Shown here: positions 31,105 to 36,583 of the stretch, in pieces
How the letters are laid out: each line of letters opens with the position of its first letter
Position numbering within the stretch: position 1 is the stretch's first letter
Source: Planctomycetota bacterium
Lineage (GTDB): Bacteria; Planctomycetota; J058
Length of the DNA stretch: 36,583 nt
Reading direction: 5' to 3'
NCBI GenBank assembly: GCA_016765095.1
Contig: JAESQQ010000517.1
Coordinates: forward strand, 1-36,583
Notes under the pieces: generated by a model
The model's database searches: none
Told to the model about the DNA's origin: nothing
The model's input: only the letters and a program-made list of their open reading frames with translations
Made by a program: the position numbers and the translations under genes

Positions 31105-31368
31105 GGGGCACCTCGTGGGCTGCAGGGGTTGGCTTTGGTGCGGGGCCTCGTCCGAAAGGAGTGCGGCAAGGGCGGTTGCAACGAGCAGCCCGCCCTCGCC
31201 ATCGACTCACAGACCGGGGCTCAGCCGGTCCGGGGCGCCGCTCGCGGTGTTCGCAAGCGTGCCCACTTTCAACGCACCCACGCATTGAGGGGGAGACAGC
31301 CAGCGAAGGGCCTAGCCAACCAAGGCCTAGACGCTCCGCGGACTGCCGTGTTTTGGTGGCCGCGAGGA

Positions 31369-31797
31369 CTAGGCCCACGACTCGATCTGCGCAACGATCT
31401 GCGCGGCGCTGTAGCCCTGGGCCTTGAAGCGGATCACGGCCTGTCTCTCGGACTCGCCAGGGAGTTGGCCAGCGGTGGCCGCGGCGGAGGCTGGACGGCT
31501 CGAGCGAGGCGCGGAGGCCCCAGGCCTCGGGCTCCGAGGTGGGGCCGGTGGCGTTGCCGTCTTGTTGGCCAAGGCCAGGCCTGCGGTCGAGGCTTCTTGC
31601 TCGAGCTGACGAAGCTGGGCCAGTGCCCCTTGGACCCGCTGCTCGCCCAGCGCCACCATGCTTCGGTCGACAAAGGCGCCGGGCCTGGCCGGTTTGGAGA
31701 AGTGCTCGCGGTCTCGCTCTTCGACCTCGAGCTCGTGGCGGGCACGAACGATCGCCGCCGCCTCGATCTCGTGGACGCGCTTGGCGGGGTCGGCCAC
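31369..31797 (-). CDS. Helical island protein with Pro/Ala-rich linker (142 aa)
   Basis: GTG 31797 starts 1 bp after the stop of the preceding gene, so translation is probably coupled. Residues 1-80 are helical (AKRVHEIEAAAIVRARHELEVEERDREHF). A Pro/Ala/Ser linker follows, and the C-terminal end RQAVIRFKAQGYSAAQIVAQIESW looks like a small helical domain, possibly a helix-turn-helix-like 'YSAAQIVAQI' turn. The family is unrecognised. The frame remains open a further 10 codons upstream, but these overlap the preceding gene. Confidence 0.5.
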   Translation of the reverse strand: MADPAKRVHEIEAAAIVRARHELEVEERDREHFSKPARPGAFVDRSMVALGEQRVQGALAQLRQLEQEASTAGLALANKTATPPAPPRSPRPGASAPRSSRPASAAATAGQLPGESERQAVIRFKAQGYSAAQIVAQIESWA

Positions 31798-31798
31798 C

Positions 31799-32155
31799 CT
31801 AGACCTCGGTCCACGGGTTCGCCTCACCAGCGAAGCCGCAGCGCTCCATGATCTCGGCTTCGAAGCTCGCGGCCTTGGCTACCAGAAGCGCGCGGGTCTT
31901 GGTCTCGTCCACCGCAGCGCGGGCCCTGGAAGCGGCGAGTTGCTCTGCCTGGCGCACCTCGGTCGGTTGCGGGGTGCGCGAAGCGCGGGCGTGCTCTTCG
32001 CGAAGGCGCCGCGCCTCGGCCTTGGCCGCTTTGTAGTCAGCGTCCGGCTGGTGCCGTCCCCCGGCTGCTTGGATCGCGGCGTCGAGCTCGCGCAGCTTCG
32101 TAGCGCTCGCGGGTCGATCCGCCTCGAGCTGCTCGCGGATCTCGGCGACGGTCAT
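31799..32155 (-). CDS. Coiled-coil island protein (118 aa)
   Basis: ATG 32155 begins MTVAEIREQLEADRPASATKLRELDAAI, an entirely helical, charged chain through ADYKAAKAEARRLREEHARASR. An in-frame TTG at 32179 overlaps the stop of the upstream gene (TTGA) and could be the true start. I do not recognise the family. It sits in a tightly packed set of four minus-strand genes with gaps or overlaps of a few bases. Confidence 0.5.
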   Translation of the reverse strand: MTVAEIREQLEADRPASATKLRELDAAIQAAGGRHQPDADYKAAKAEARRLREEHARASRTPQPTEVRQAEQLAASRARAAVDETKTRALLVAKAASFEAEIMERCGFAGEANPWTEV

Positions 32156-32175
32156 GCCAGCCGCGCGCGAGGCGC

Positions 32176-32412
32176 TCAAGCGACGACTCCCTGGCGGAGC
32201 TTGTAGGCCCGGAACTGCCCTGGGAGCTGCGCCGCGAGGGCACTCTGGGCGGCGCCGAATCCGATCCCGCTCTCGGCCGCGCGCTGGCGGACAGCCAGGA
32301 TCCAAGGGTCCTGGTTGTGGGCCGCGACGCTTTGGCGGTGTTCTGCGGCGTGTTGGGCGCGCGGGCTGAGGTTGCCCCGCGCCAGGCTGAGGAAGTTGCT
32401 CGGGTTGCTCAT
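32176..32412 (-). CDS. Small island protein (78 aa)
   Basis: ATG 32412 overlaps the stop of the upstream RHH-like gene (ATGA), supporting both. The product, MSNPSNFLSLARGNLSPRAQ..., is helical and polar with a conserved-looking WILAVRQRAAESGIGFGAAQSALAAQL segment. No known domain is evident. Confidence 0.5.
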   Translation of the reverse strand: MSNPSNFLSLARGNLSPRAQHAAEHRQSVAAHNQDPWILAVRQRAAESGIGFGAAQSALAAQLPGQFRAYKLRQGVVA

Positions 32413-32708
32413 GACGTGCTCCTGGGCGTCCTTCCGCCCGGCTGTGAAGGTGTAGGGCTGGGCCCGATCTCGTCGGCCGCGGCTTGGAGCATGTCCCTCG
32501 CCACGGGCTCACGTTGGAGGATCTCGCGGAACTCGGCGCTCTCGGCCGCGCACTCGACGGTCACTTCGCCTGACGCGAGCAACGCGGATCGCACGAGGCT
32601 GCGCACCATGAGGGAGCGCGAGCCGCCCACGCTCGAGGCGAGCCGGTCTACCGCCTCCAAGTCTTGGCGGAACAGCCGCACCGAGAATCTGTCACCGAAG
32701 TCGTTCAT
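32409..32708 (-). CDS. Possible ribbon-helix-helix DNA-binding protein (99 aa)
   Basis: ATG 32708 has GAGGG at suitable spacing. Residues ~6-47 (DRFSVRLFRQDLEAVDRLASSVGGSRSLMVRSLVRSALLAS) show the beta-strand, helix, turn, helix pattern of CopG/Arc-type regulators: alternating basic residues in the strand and SRSLMVRSLVR as the second helix. The tail is acidic then Pro-rich. It heads a four-gene run and may regulate it. A terminator-like hairpin and 143 bp separate it from the zinc-ribbon gene, so it likely has its own promoter. Confidence 0.5.
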   Translation of the reverse strand: MNDFGDRFSVRLFRQDLEAVDRLASSVGGSRSLMVRSLVRSALLASGEVTVECAAESAEFREILQREPVARDMLQAAADEIGPSPTPSQPGGRTPRSTS

Positions 32709-32851
32709 GCCTAGCCCTCGCTTGAGACTGCCCAGGGCTGCCTCGCGCTGACCACTGCATCAATTGCCCCCGTCAGGCCGGGGGAGTATTTCTCAATTCG
32801 GTGTCAGCACAGGACTTGGGTTGGGGCCGCGAGGGAGGAAGGGGCAAGAAG

Positions 32852-32881
32852 AAGGGTGAGCGCATTCTTGCGCTCACCCTT
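32852..32881 (-). terminator. Strong hairpin terminator after zinc-ribbon gene
   Basis: A perfect 13-bp stem (32852-32864 with 32869-32881) closes a 4-nt loop. On the minus strand it is followed by TTCTTCTTG. It lies 33 bp past the stop of the zinc-ribbon gene and ends the terminase-like/zinc-ribbon transcript. Confidence 0.75.
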
Positions 32882-32913
32882 TCCGAGGTGCAGCCCCGCT
32901 ACGTCGTTGTGCG

Positions 32914-33066
32914 TCAGGCGCTGACGGTTCGCTTGCAACACGATCGGCAGGAAATCACGCGGTAGCCCGGCCGCGTCTGGAGGACCCTCGTGCTTCGAGA
33001 CCCGCAATGCCGGCACGGAACCCGAAGGCGGGGGCGTCCGCGCTTGGCTCCGAGGAGGCTGCTCAC
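32914..33066 (-). CDS. Tiny zinc-ribbon protein (50 aa)
   Basis: This gene starts at GTG 33066, which overlaps the TGA of the terminase-like gene (GTGA). It is too short to be noticed by size alone. The product reads MSSLLGAKRGRPRLRVPCRHC, then GSRSTRVLQTRPGYRVISCRSC and a basic tail: two CxxC knuckles separated by 16 residues, the standard geometry of a zinc ribbon that binds DNA, RNA or protein. An AT-hook-like RGRPRLR precedes it. Coupled translation with the terminase-like protein suggests partnership. A longer frame upstream exists but lies inside the neighbouring gene. Confidence 0.65.
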   Translation of the reverse strand: MSSLLGAKRGRPRLRVPCRHCGSRSTRVLQTRPGYRVISCRSCCKRTVSA

Positions 33067-33890
33067 GAGGCAGCCTTTGTCTTGCCGCGGCGCCAGGCCT
33101 GGAACTCCGCATACTCCGCTTCGAACTCCGACTGGATCTCCGACTGGCTCTCGTCGCTCGACGCGTCTACACGTAGATCGTGGGCAAGGGCCGCGAACCA
33201 TTGGCGGGCCTCGCGCTGCTGCGCTTCGCCGTCGAGCTGCTGAAAGCGCTTGTCTGAGAGCCAGATCGCGACCTGGGGACCAAGCATGGCCTCGGCGTTG
33301 TTGAGAACGCGCACCATGCGCTGACCCAGGATTGAGGCCATGAGTTTGACTTCGTAGAGCGGGACGAGCAGCTTGCGGTCCTTAGCCAGCTCGAAAGCTG
33401 ATCGCTCCGACTGGCGCAACTCAGCGAGGGCCTTCGTAGCAGCCGTCCAGCTCGCGGCGCGCGCCGCGCCCGCGCGAATGTCGCCTGCAAGCTGGCGAGT
33501 CGACAGGACGAGGATCTTGTGGGCGGCTGCGACGGTGCTCGAGCTGGCGTCATGGACGTCGGCCTCGAGCTCCGCCAGGATTGCGTCAAGGTCGGCTGCT
33601 GCCTGCTGCTCCGCGGGCGAGGGCTCCTGCGGAGCGGGCATTGAAGGAGGGGCTAGCCCTGGGCTTGGCTTAGAAGGGAGGGCTTCTGTTCGCCGCTCTG
33701 CGCGCGCCTCGACCTTCGCTGGGTCTAGGTTCCGCGCCAGGGCCTCGCGGACCGACGCAAGAGTCCAGCCGTCGGCGCTGCGGGCTGGGAACCAGTCCTT
33801 CTTGGTGAGCGAGGACACATATTGGCGGCTGAATCCGAGGGCTCGCGCTAGGGCTGACTGGGACTTCACGAGGGTCGCGGCTTGTGTCAT
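33063..33890 (-). CDS. HTH protein resembling phage terminase small subunit (Nu1-like)
   Basis: This 275-residue protein starts at ATG 33890. Residues ~10-35 (SQSALARALGFSRQYVSSLTKKDWFP) form a helix-turn-helix like that of lambda Nu1 and other packaging small subunits, where the fold recognises the cos/pac site. SADGWTLASVREALARNLD, typical of 'excise/Nu1' winged HTH proteins, follows. After a Pro-rich linker, ~95-240 is helical, with LVPLYEVKLMASILGQRMVRVLNNAEAMLGPQVAIWL resembling the oligomerisation region of Nu1-type proteins. The tail is acidic. No large terminase gene is in the window. If the call is right, a packaging-redirecting satellite is possible; a transcriptional regulator is the main alternative, favoured by the repeated operator-like sites 34-81 bp upstream. 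Confidence 0.5.
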   Translation of the reverse strand: MTQAATLVKSQSALARALGFSRQYVSSLTKKDWFPARSADGWTLASVREALARNLDPAKVEARAERRTEALPSKPSPGLAPPSMPAPQEPSPAEQQAAADLDAILAELEADVHDASSSTVAAAHKILVLSTRQLAGDIRAGAARAASWTAATKALAELRQSERSAFELAKDRKLLVPLYEVKLMASILGQRMVRVLNNAEAMLGPQVAIWLSDKRFQQLDGEAQQREARQWFAALAHDLRVDASSDESQSEIQSEFEAEYAEFQAWRRGKTKAAS

Positions 33891-33923
33891 GCGAGGACTA
33901 TAGCACGCTCCACTGGCACGCTT

Positions 33924-33971
33924 TTGTCAGGTGACAGCTCACCTGACGCCACCTGGCACGTCACCTGACAA
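33924..33971. promoter_or_regulatory. Operator-like inverted repeats (TCACCTGAC)
   Basis: TTGTCAGGTGA (33924-33934) is mirrored exactly by TCACCTGACAA (33961-33971), with a third TCACCTGAC at 33939-33947 between them and a further GTCAGGT at 34048-34054. The array lies 34-81 bp upstream of the terminase-like gene, beside a possible -10 (TATAGT) ~10 bp before its ATG. This suggests repression by a dimeric regulator. The rest of 33891-34267 holds no gene I can support. Confidence 0.65.
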
Positions 33972-34267
33972 CGACGGGGGTGACCCGCAGCCCAGGCGCA
34001 GAAGGCTCTTGGGGGGCTTCGCTGTCGCGCGGAGCCCCTCAGGTCGTGTCAGGTCAGGAATTCGCAACGGGCCAGAAGTTGATCACTAGGGGCCCATAGG
34101 TCCGTTCCTGGCCGTTCTGGCGTCCAAGGACCCGTGCGTTTTTCTGGCCCACTCGAGCCGGTATTCAGGTGGCTTCTCTGCCTTGGCTCTGCTTGGCAAC
34201 CTGGGCAGCGCCCTGTGCCACTTCACTGTGTGCAGCTCGAGTCGACTCCTCTAGTCGCCCGATTCGG

Positions 34268-35016
34268 TCAAGCGTCTTGACTATGGAGTCGATAGGAAAT
34301 AGGAACACCAGGGAGCTGGAGGAGGCCATGGGCCCGGGACATGAGGTCCTCCGTCTCTTTGATCAGACTGTCAATGTCCTCGTGAGGGTTGGGCGACGCC
34401 AGCGCCTTTGACAGCCTCAGGGCTAGCCGCAGGGATTCGCTGAGCGTCATGGTCATTGCGGAGCTGTCTCGCGCGAGGCGATTCAGCAGGTCGCTCATGA
34501 AGACGTCTTTCAGGTCGCTGTATTGAGCTGAGAAGTCCCCGTTCTCCAACTCCGCGAGCTCCTGCCAGCCTGAAGGGAACAGCGAGACTTCGATCTTCGC
34601 GTCGCGGAGTCGTTGCACTCCCCTACCAATGATGTCCGGGTTGGGATCAAGGGATCAAGCATGCCGATCACGACCCGCCCGACGCCAGCCTGGATTAGCC
34701 AGTCGACACAGGGGACCTTTGGCTTCCCGTCCTTCGTCTTCCCCCGCTTAACGCAAGGCTCCAAGGTGGTGTAGAGGGTGTGCCCGACGAGGCCTCTCTC
34801 CCCTCCCAGCTTCTTCTGGAGCAGAATGAACTCCGCATGGTCCCCGGGGCCGGAGTCGCCGCAGGGCTCTCCGCGGTATGCCATTTCGATCGTGGCGCCG
34901 TCGGGAGAGACGATCACCGCCCCGACCCTGGGTGGGATCCCGCCCTTGCGATCCTCCGACCTGCACTCGCGGGCCTGGAGGAGAGCCAGGCGGCAGTAAG
35001 TCTCGTCGTCTCTCAT
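34268..35016 (-). pseudogene. RibD-type deaminase with C-terminal helical domain, frameshifted by 8-bp duplication
   Basis: The N-terminal part (ATG 35016) is a zinc-dependent deaminase of the RibD/dCMP-deaminase superfamily: GDHAEFILL (H60, E62), TLEPC (C88) and, after an insert, VPCVDWLIQAGVGRVVIGMLDP (C103). The frame then changes. At 34643-34658 GGGATCAA is present twice in tandem. Removing one copy restores GMLDPNPDIIGRGVQRLRDAKIEVSLF, exactly the sequence expected after GMLDP in this family, and continues through a ~90-residue helical C-terminal domain (SGWQELAELENGDFSAQYSDLKDVF...) to the stop at 34268. As written, the first frame ends at 34510 with unrelated sequence. The enzyme core is nearly complete, so partial activity or reversible slippage is possible. 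The substrate (a pteridine, nucleotide or other aminated base) is unknown. Base composition is less GC-rich than the chromosomal genes, consistent with transfer. Confidence 0.8.
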
Positions 35017-35047
35017 GGGCACAAGCCTACTGACTGACTCGGATGCC

Positions 35048-35461
35048 TCAGGGCGCGTTCTGGTTTGGGGCGGTCGAAGCGTCCAGCAGTGCTCGGAAGG
35101 ACTCCTTAATCTGTAGCAGGACCTCTCCTGCCTCCTCCACCTTCTTTGGTGGCCCCTGCCAGGGATCTTTTTCCGGGTCGTCCAAGACTTGCCCCGCCCT
35201 CTCGCGCTTAAGCCCGATCTCGAACGAACCCACTGCCCGGAATAGAACAGTCAGGTAACCATCGCAACAATCGAATAGCTCGTTTGGCAGGTAGAGGGCG
35301 TTCATGTGGAGACTGAGTGCGGCCTCCCTGACCCTCGAACGCGCCTGGCGGAAGACTTTCTGGTTGTGTTCGGCCTCTGCCTCCTCGTCATTCTGAAAGT
35401 CCTCGCGAATGAAGCCGGGGCGCATTGGAGAAACCGCAGTTCTCGTCTCAATATGCGCCAT
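35048..35461 (-). CDS. Hypothetical protein upstream of the deaminase
   Basis: ATG 35461 gives 137 residues and ends 31 bp before the deaminase start, so the two are probably co-transcribed. The chain is soluble and helical (EEAEAEHNQKVFRQARSRVREAALSLHMNALYLPNELFDCCDGYLTVLFRAVGSFEIGLKRERAGQVL), ending in an acidic-basic helix (KKVEEAGEVLLQIKESFRALLDA). I do not recognise the family. Its lower GC content and pairing with the deaminase suggest a two-gene transferred module. A strong AGGAGG lies 17 nt upstream of this ATG, nearer to an out-of-frame ATG, so the start is not certain. Confidence 0.6.
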   Translation of the reverse strand: MAHIETRTAVSPMRPGFIREDFQNDEEAEAEHNQKVFRQARSRVREAALSLHMNALYLPNELFDCCDGYLTVLFRAVGSFEIGLKRERAGQVLDDPEKDPWQGPPKKVEEAGEVLLQIKESFRALLDASTAPNQNAP

Positions 35462-35587
35462 GGTGACTTCATGCGAGACCTCCTTCTCCGAGCATGCTAA
35501 TCAAGCGACGACGAACTAGGGGGACTTGATTCTGTTCCGAGGGGGCCGAGGGACTTGGCCAAGGCTCAAGGAGTTGCGTGACGATCC

Positions 35588-35679
35588 GTGAACATGCGCC
35601 AGGCATGTTCACGCTGATCTTCACGGCTTTCAGCCCGCTCAGTGAAAGGCCTCCAGTCGATCTGTGAAGATGTGAAGAT
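35588..35679. repeat. Octamer and palindrome array, right island end
   Basis: GTGAACATGC (35588-35597) and GCATGTTCAC (35603-35612) form a perfect 10-bp inverted repeat. ATCTTCAC follows at 35617-35624, and GTGAAGAT is tandem at 35664-35671 and 35672-35679. The tandem pair is the reverse complement of the left-end pair at 27805-27820. The rest of 35462-35916 has no gene I can support. Confidence 0.7.
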
Positions 35680-35771
35680 CAAAGTGCGATCCCACACGCG
35701 TGAGCGCGCGCGCGGACCCCATATCCCGGAACCGGACACGCGTTCGTTTCACGCGACGCCCCGGACCAATC

Positions 35772-35804
35772 TCGGACCATAGTCGGACCATAGTCGGACC
35801 ACAG
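35772..35804 (+). repeat. 11-bp tandem repeat, right island end
   Basis: TCGGACCATAG, TCGGACCATAG and TCGGACCACAG are adjacent 11-bp units, 113 bp before the right attachment repeat. They match the left-end units at 27721-27742 in sequence and orientation. Confidence 0.75.
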
Positions 35805-35816
35805 CTGGACGTTTCC

Positions 35817-35903
35817 AGACGTCCCCAGACGTGAGACGAACCCGTGCCAACGGCGCAAACCCTCGCGGTGACTCAGCGTGAGGTCCCTAGACGTCCCCAG
35901 ACG
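35817..35903 (+). repeat. Direct repeat AGACGTCCCCAGACG
   Basis: The 15-bp sequence AGACGTCCCCAGACG occurs at 35817-35831 and 35889-35903. The two are flanked by CGTTTCC on the outer left and GGAAACG on the outer right, which are reverse complements. It lies directly next to the right attachment repeat and is probably part of the recombinase-binding region. Confidence 0.65.
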
Positions 35904-35916
35904 GAAACGCGTAGCC

Positions 35917-35995
35917 GCTTTGGGAGCATGAGGTCGGAGGTTCGAATCCTCTCCGCCCGATCAAGCAGGGCAGTCACTTAGGTGGCTGCCCTGCT
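35917..35995 (+). repeat. Right attachment repeat: tRNA-Pro 3' fragment plus terminator
   Basis: The 3' half of tRNA-Pro (from the anticodon stem through the acceptor 3' strand) is present without its 5' half, so it is not a functional tRNA. It is identical to 27629-27674 over 46 bp and continues, with three mismatches, through the terminator hairpin. This marks the right boundary of the island. Confidence 0.9.
35965..35994 (+). terminator. tRNA-Pro terminator hairpin, duplicated copy
   Basis: GCAGGGCAG (35965-35973) pairs perfectly with CTGCCCTGC (35986-35994), followed by TTTCG. This is probably the original chromosomal terminator, displaced from the tRNA by the insertion. Confidence 0.7.
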
Positions 35996-36078
35996 TTCGT
36001 GTATCTGGCTTCGGGCCACCCTTGGGGCCACGCGGGCCAGCGAGAGCTAAGGAGTCGAGAGCGCCGGATCGGAGCGCT

Positions 36079-36583
36079 TTAGTCGCTGGAAGACGACGCG
36101 TTTCGGATCGCGCCCGATCCACTAGAGGCTGTCTGGCAATTCAGCGGAGGCTCGGGAGGTCGGCAGACGTAGACGCGGGCGTGGCTGGGCGTCACGGAGG
36201 CGAGCTGGTGGCGACGGCAGAGCTCCGCGCTGCCGCTCCGCGTCCGCGCGCCGCTCCCGAGGAGCTGCGAGCGCTCGAGGGTCGCGAGGAGCTCAAGGCC
36301 CTCTTGGTCGAACAGGTCGCGTCCGCAATCGGCGACGAGGAGCGTCGCGTCGCGACGGACCAGCGCGGCGAGCCGGGCGCGGATCGCCGGCGCGGATAGC
36401 GAATACTCCATGTCGGCTGCGAGGACGACCTCCGGCAGCTCGGGCGGATCAGCCTCCACCAGATCCCAGCGCAGGGTCTCGACGTGGACTCCGTTCCTGG
36501 CGGCGGCGAGGCTCGTGACGCGGAGGGCCCATGGATCGATGTCGAGCGCGATCACGCGCGCGGCGCCGGCGATCGCCGCGGCG
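36079..36583 (-). CDS. Class I SAM-dependent methyltransferase, N-terminus beyond window
   Basis: The minus strand is open from the right window edge to TAA at 36079 (167 codons seen). Visible motifs are the end of motif I and motif II (AIAGAARVIALDIDPWALRVTSLAAARNGV), with the acidic D-I-D that binds the SAM ribose; a motif IV-like VVLAADMEYSLSAPAIRARLAALV; and LVADCGRDLFDQEGLELL. The pattern resembles the NNMT/ETFB-lysine methyltransferase (methyltransferase 16) family. The last ~35 residues (RPPEPPLNCQTASSGSGAIRNASSSSD) look non-conserved and may reflect disturbance near the island junction. The target cannot be told from the part seen. The call is sound for the fold and weaker for the subfamily. 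Confidence 0.75.
   Translation of the reverse strand, partial: AAAIAGAARVIALDIDPWALRVTSLAAARNGVHVETLRWDLVEADPPELPEVVLAADMEYSLSAPAIRARLAALVRRDATLLVADCGRDLFDQEGLELLATLERSQLLGSGARTRSGSAELCRRHQLASVTPSHARVYVCRPPEPPLNCQTASSGSGAIRNASSSSD

Larger units (their letters stand above)
27673..35962. mobile_element. ~8.3 kb genomic island integrated at tRNA-Pro
   Basis: The island is bounded by an intact tRNA-Pro on the left and a duplicated tRNA 3' fragment on the right, with shared motif arrays just inside each end. The contents differ from the chromosomal flanks: short overlapping genes, a terminase-small-subunit-like protein, a zinc-ribbon and a possible RHH regulator, coiled-coil proteins, a nucleotidyltransferase, and a broken deaminase gene of visibly lower GC. 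I find no integrase, excisionase, primase, replication initiator, portal, capsid or conjugation gene. It may therefore be a satellite or cargo element relying on a helper, or a remnant that lost its integrase. Confidence 0.85.

Noticed and set aside
31084-31851. 255-residue plus-strand frame over the coiled-coil gene cluster
   Set aside because: The minus-strand genes here have overlapping start/stop coupling; this frame lacks a ribosome site and any domain.
27673-35916. Integrase or transposase gene inside the island
   Set aside because: I looked in all frames for tyrosine recombinase (R...HxxR...Y), serine recombinase and DDE patterns and found none that I could support.
35917-35961. Second tRNA-Pro gene
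   Set aside because: Only the 3' half is present; the acceptor 5' strand and D-arm are missing, so it is an attachment-site duplicate.

Overview
The window is GC-rich and gene-dense. It most resembles a member of the Planctomycetota. The evidence is several 'GGMG' Hanks-type Ser/Thr kinases (one with FHA domains, one with Sel1 repeats), large exported multidomain proteins of unknown function, an AsmA/TamB-like envelope protein, and oligopeptide permeases with big inserts. This placement is inferred from gene content; no rRNA or other marker gene is present.

Layout. (1) 1-5917: three Ser/Thr kinase genes (one running off the left edge on the minus strand, two in tandem on plus) and a truncated remnant of a fourth. 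(2) 6044-7796: a small possible ORF and a radical-SAM KamA-family aminomutase. (3) 7831-19825, all minus strand: an acidic hypothetical protein, a 1462-residue AsmA-like protein, a repeat-containing lipoprotein, and two adjacent paralogous exported proteins. The two paralogs share a ~450-residue hydrophobic C-terminal region but carry different N-terminal enzymatic modules. One has a RelA/SpoT(MESH1)-type HD hydrolase domain with its motifs intact. The other has a putative amidoligase-like domain followed by an HExxH zinc-peptidase motif. This pair is the best candidate for an undescribed system. (4) 20031-26491, plus strand: an oligopeptide-type ABC uptake operon (lipoprotein binding protein, OppB-like and OppC-like permeases, small membrane protein) with no ATPase gene beside it. 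(5) 26596-27438: an unrecognised gene, preceded by a pair of perfect palindromes.

(6) 27599-35995: a tRNA-Pro(UGG) gene and an ~8.3 kb genomic island. The 3' part of the tRNA plus its terminator hairpin is repeated at 35917-35995 (46 bp exact core, 79 bp with three mismatches), which is the signature of site-specific integration. Both island ends carry the same short motifs: 11-bp TCGGACCA-type tandem repeats, and ATCTTCAC octamers whose tandem pairs face each other in opposite orientation. Inside are a minus-strand cluster starting with a Nu1/terminase-small-subunit-like HTH protein, a tiny zinc-ribbon gene, a possible ribbon-helix-helix protein and several coiled-coil or unknown proteins; a nucleotidyltransferase with a small upstream gene; and a RibD-type deaminase broken by an exact 8-bp tandem duplication. 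No integrase, replication gene or capsid gene is recognisable, so the island looks like a satellite-type or decayed element mobilised in trans. (7) 36079-36583: a class I methyltransferase running off the right edge.

How genes work together: the kinases probably act independently as membrane or cytosolic signalling proteins. The 20031-26491 genes form one transport operon. The minus-strand block is dominated by exported or envelope proteins and may be co-transcribed in parts (24 to ~110 bp gaps).
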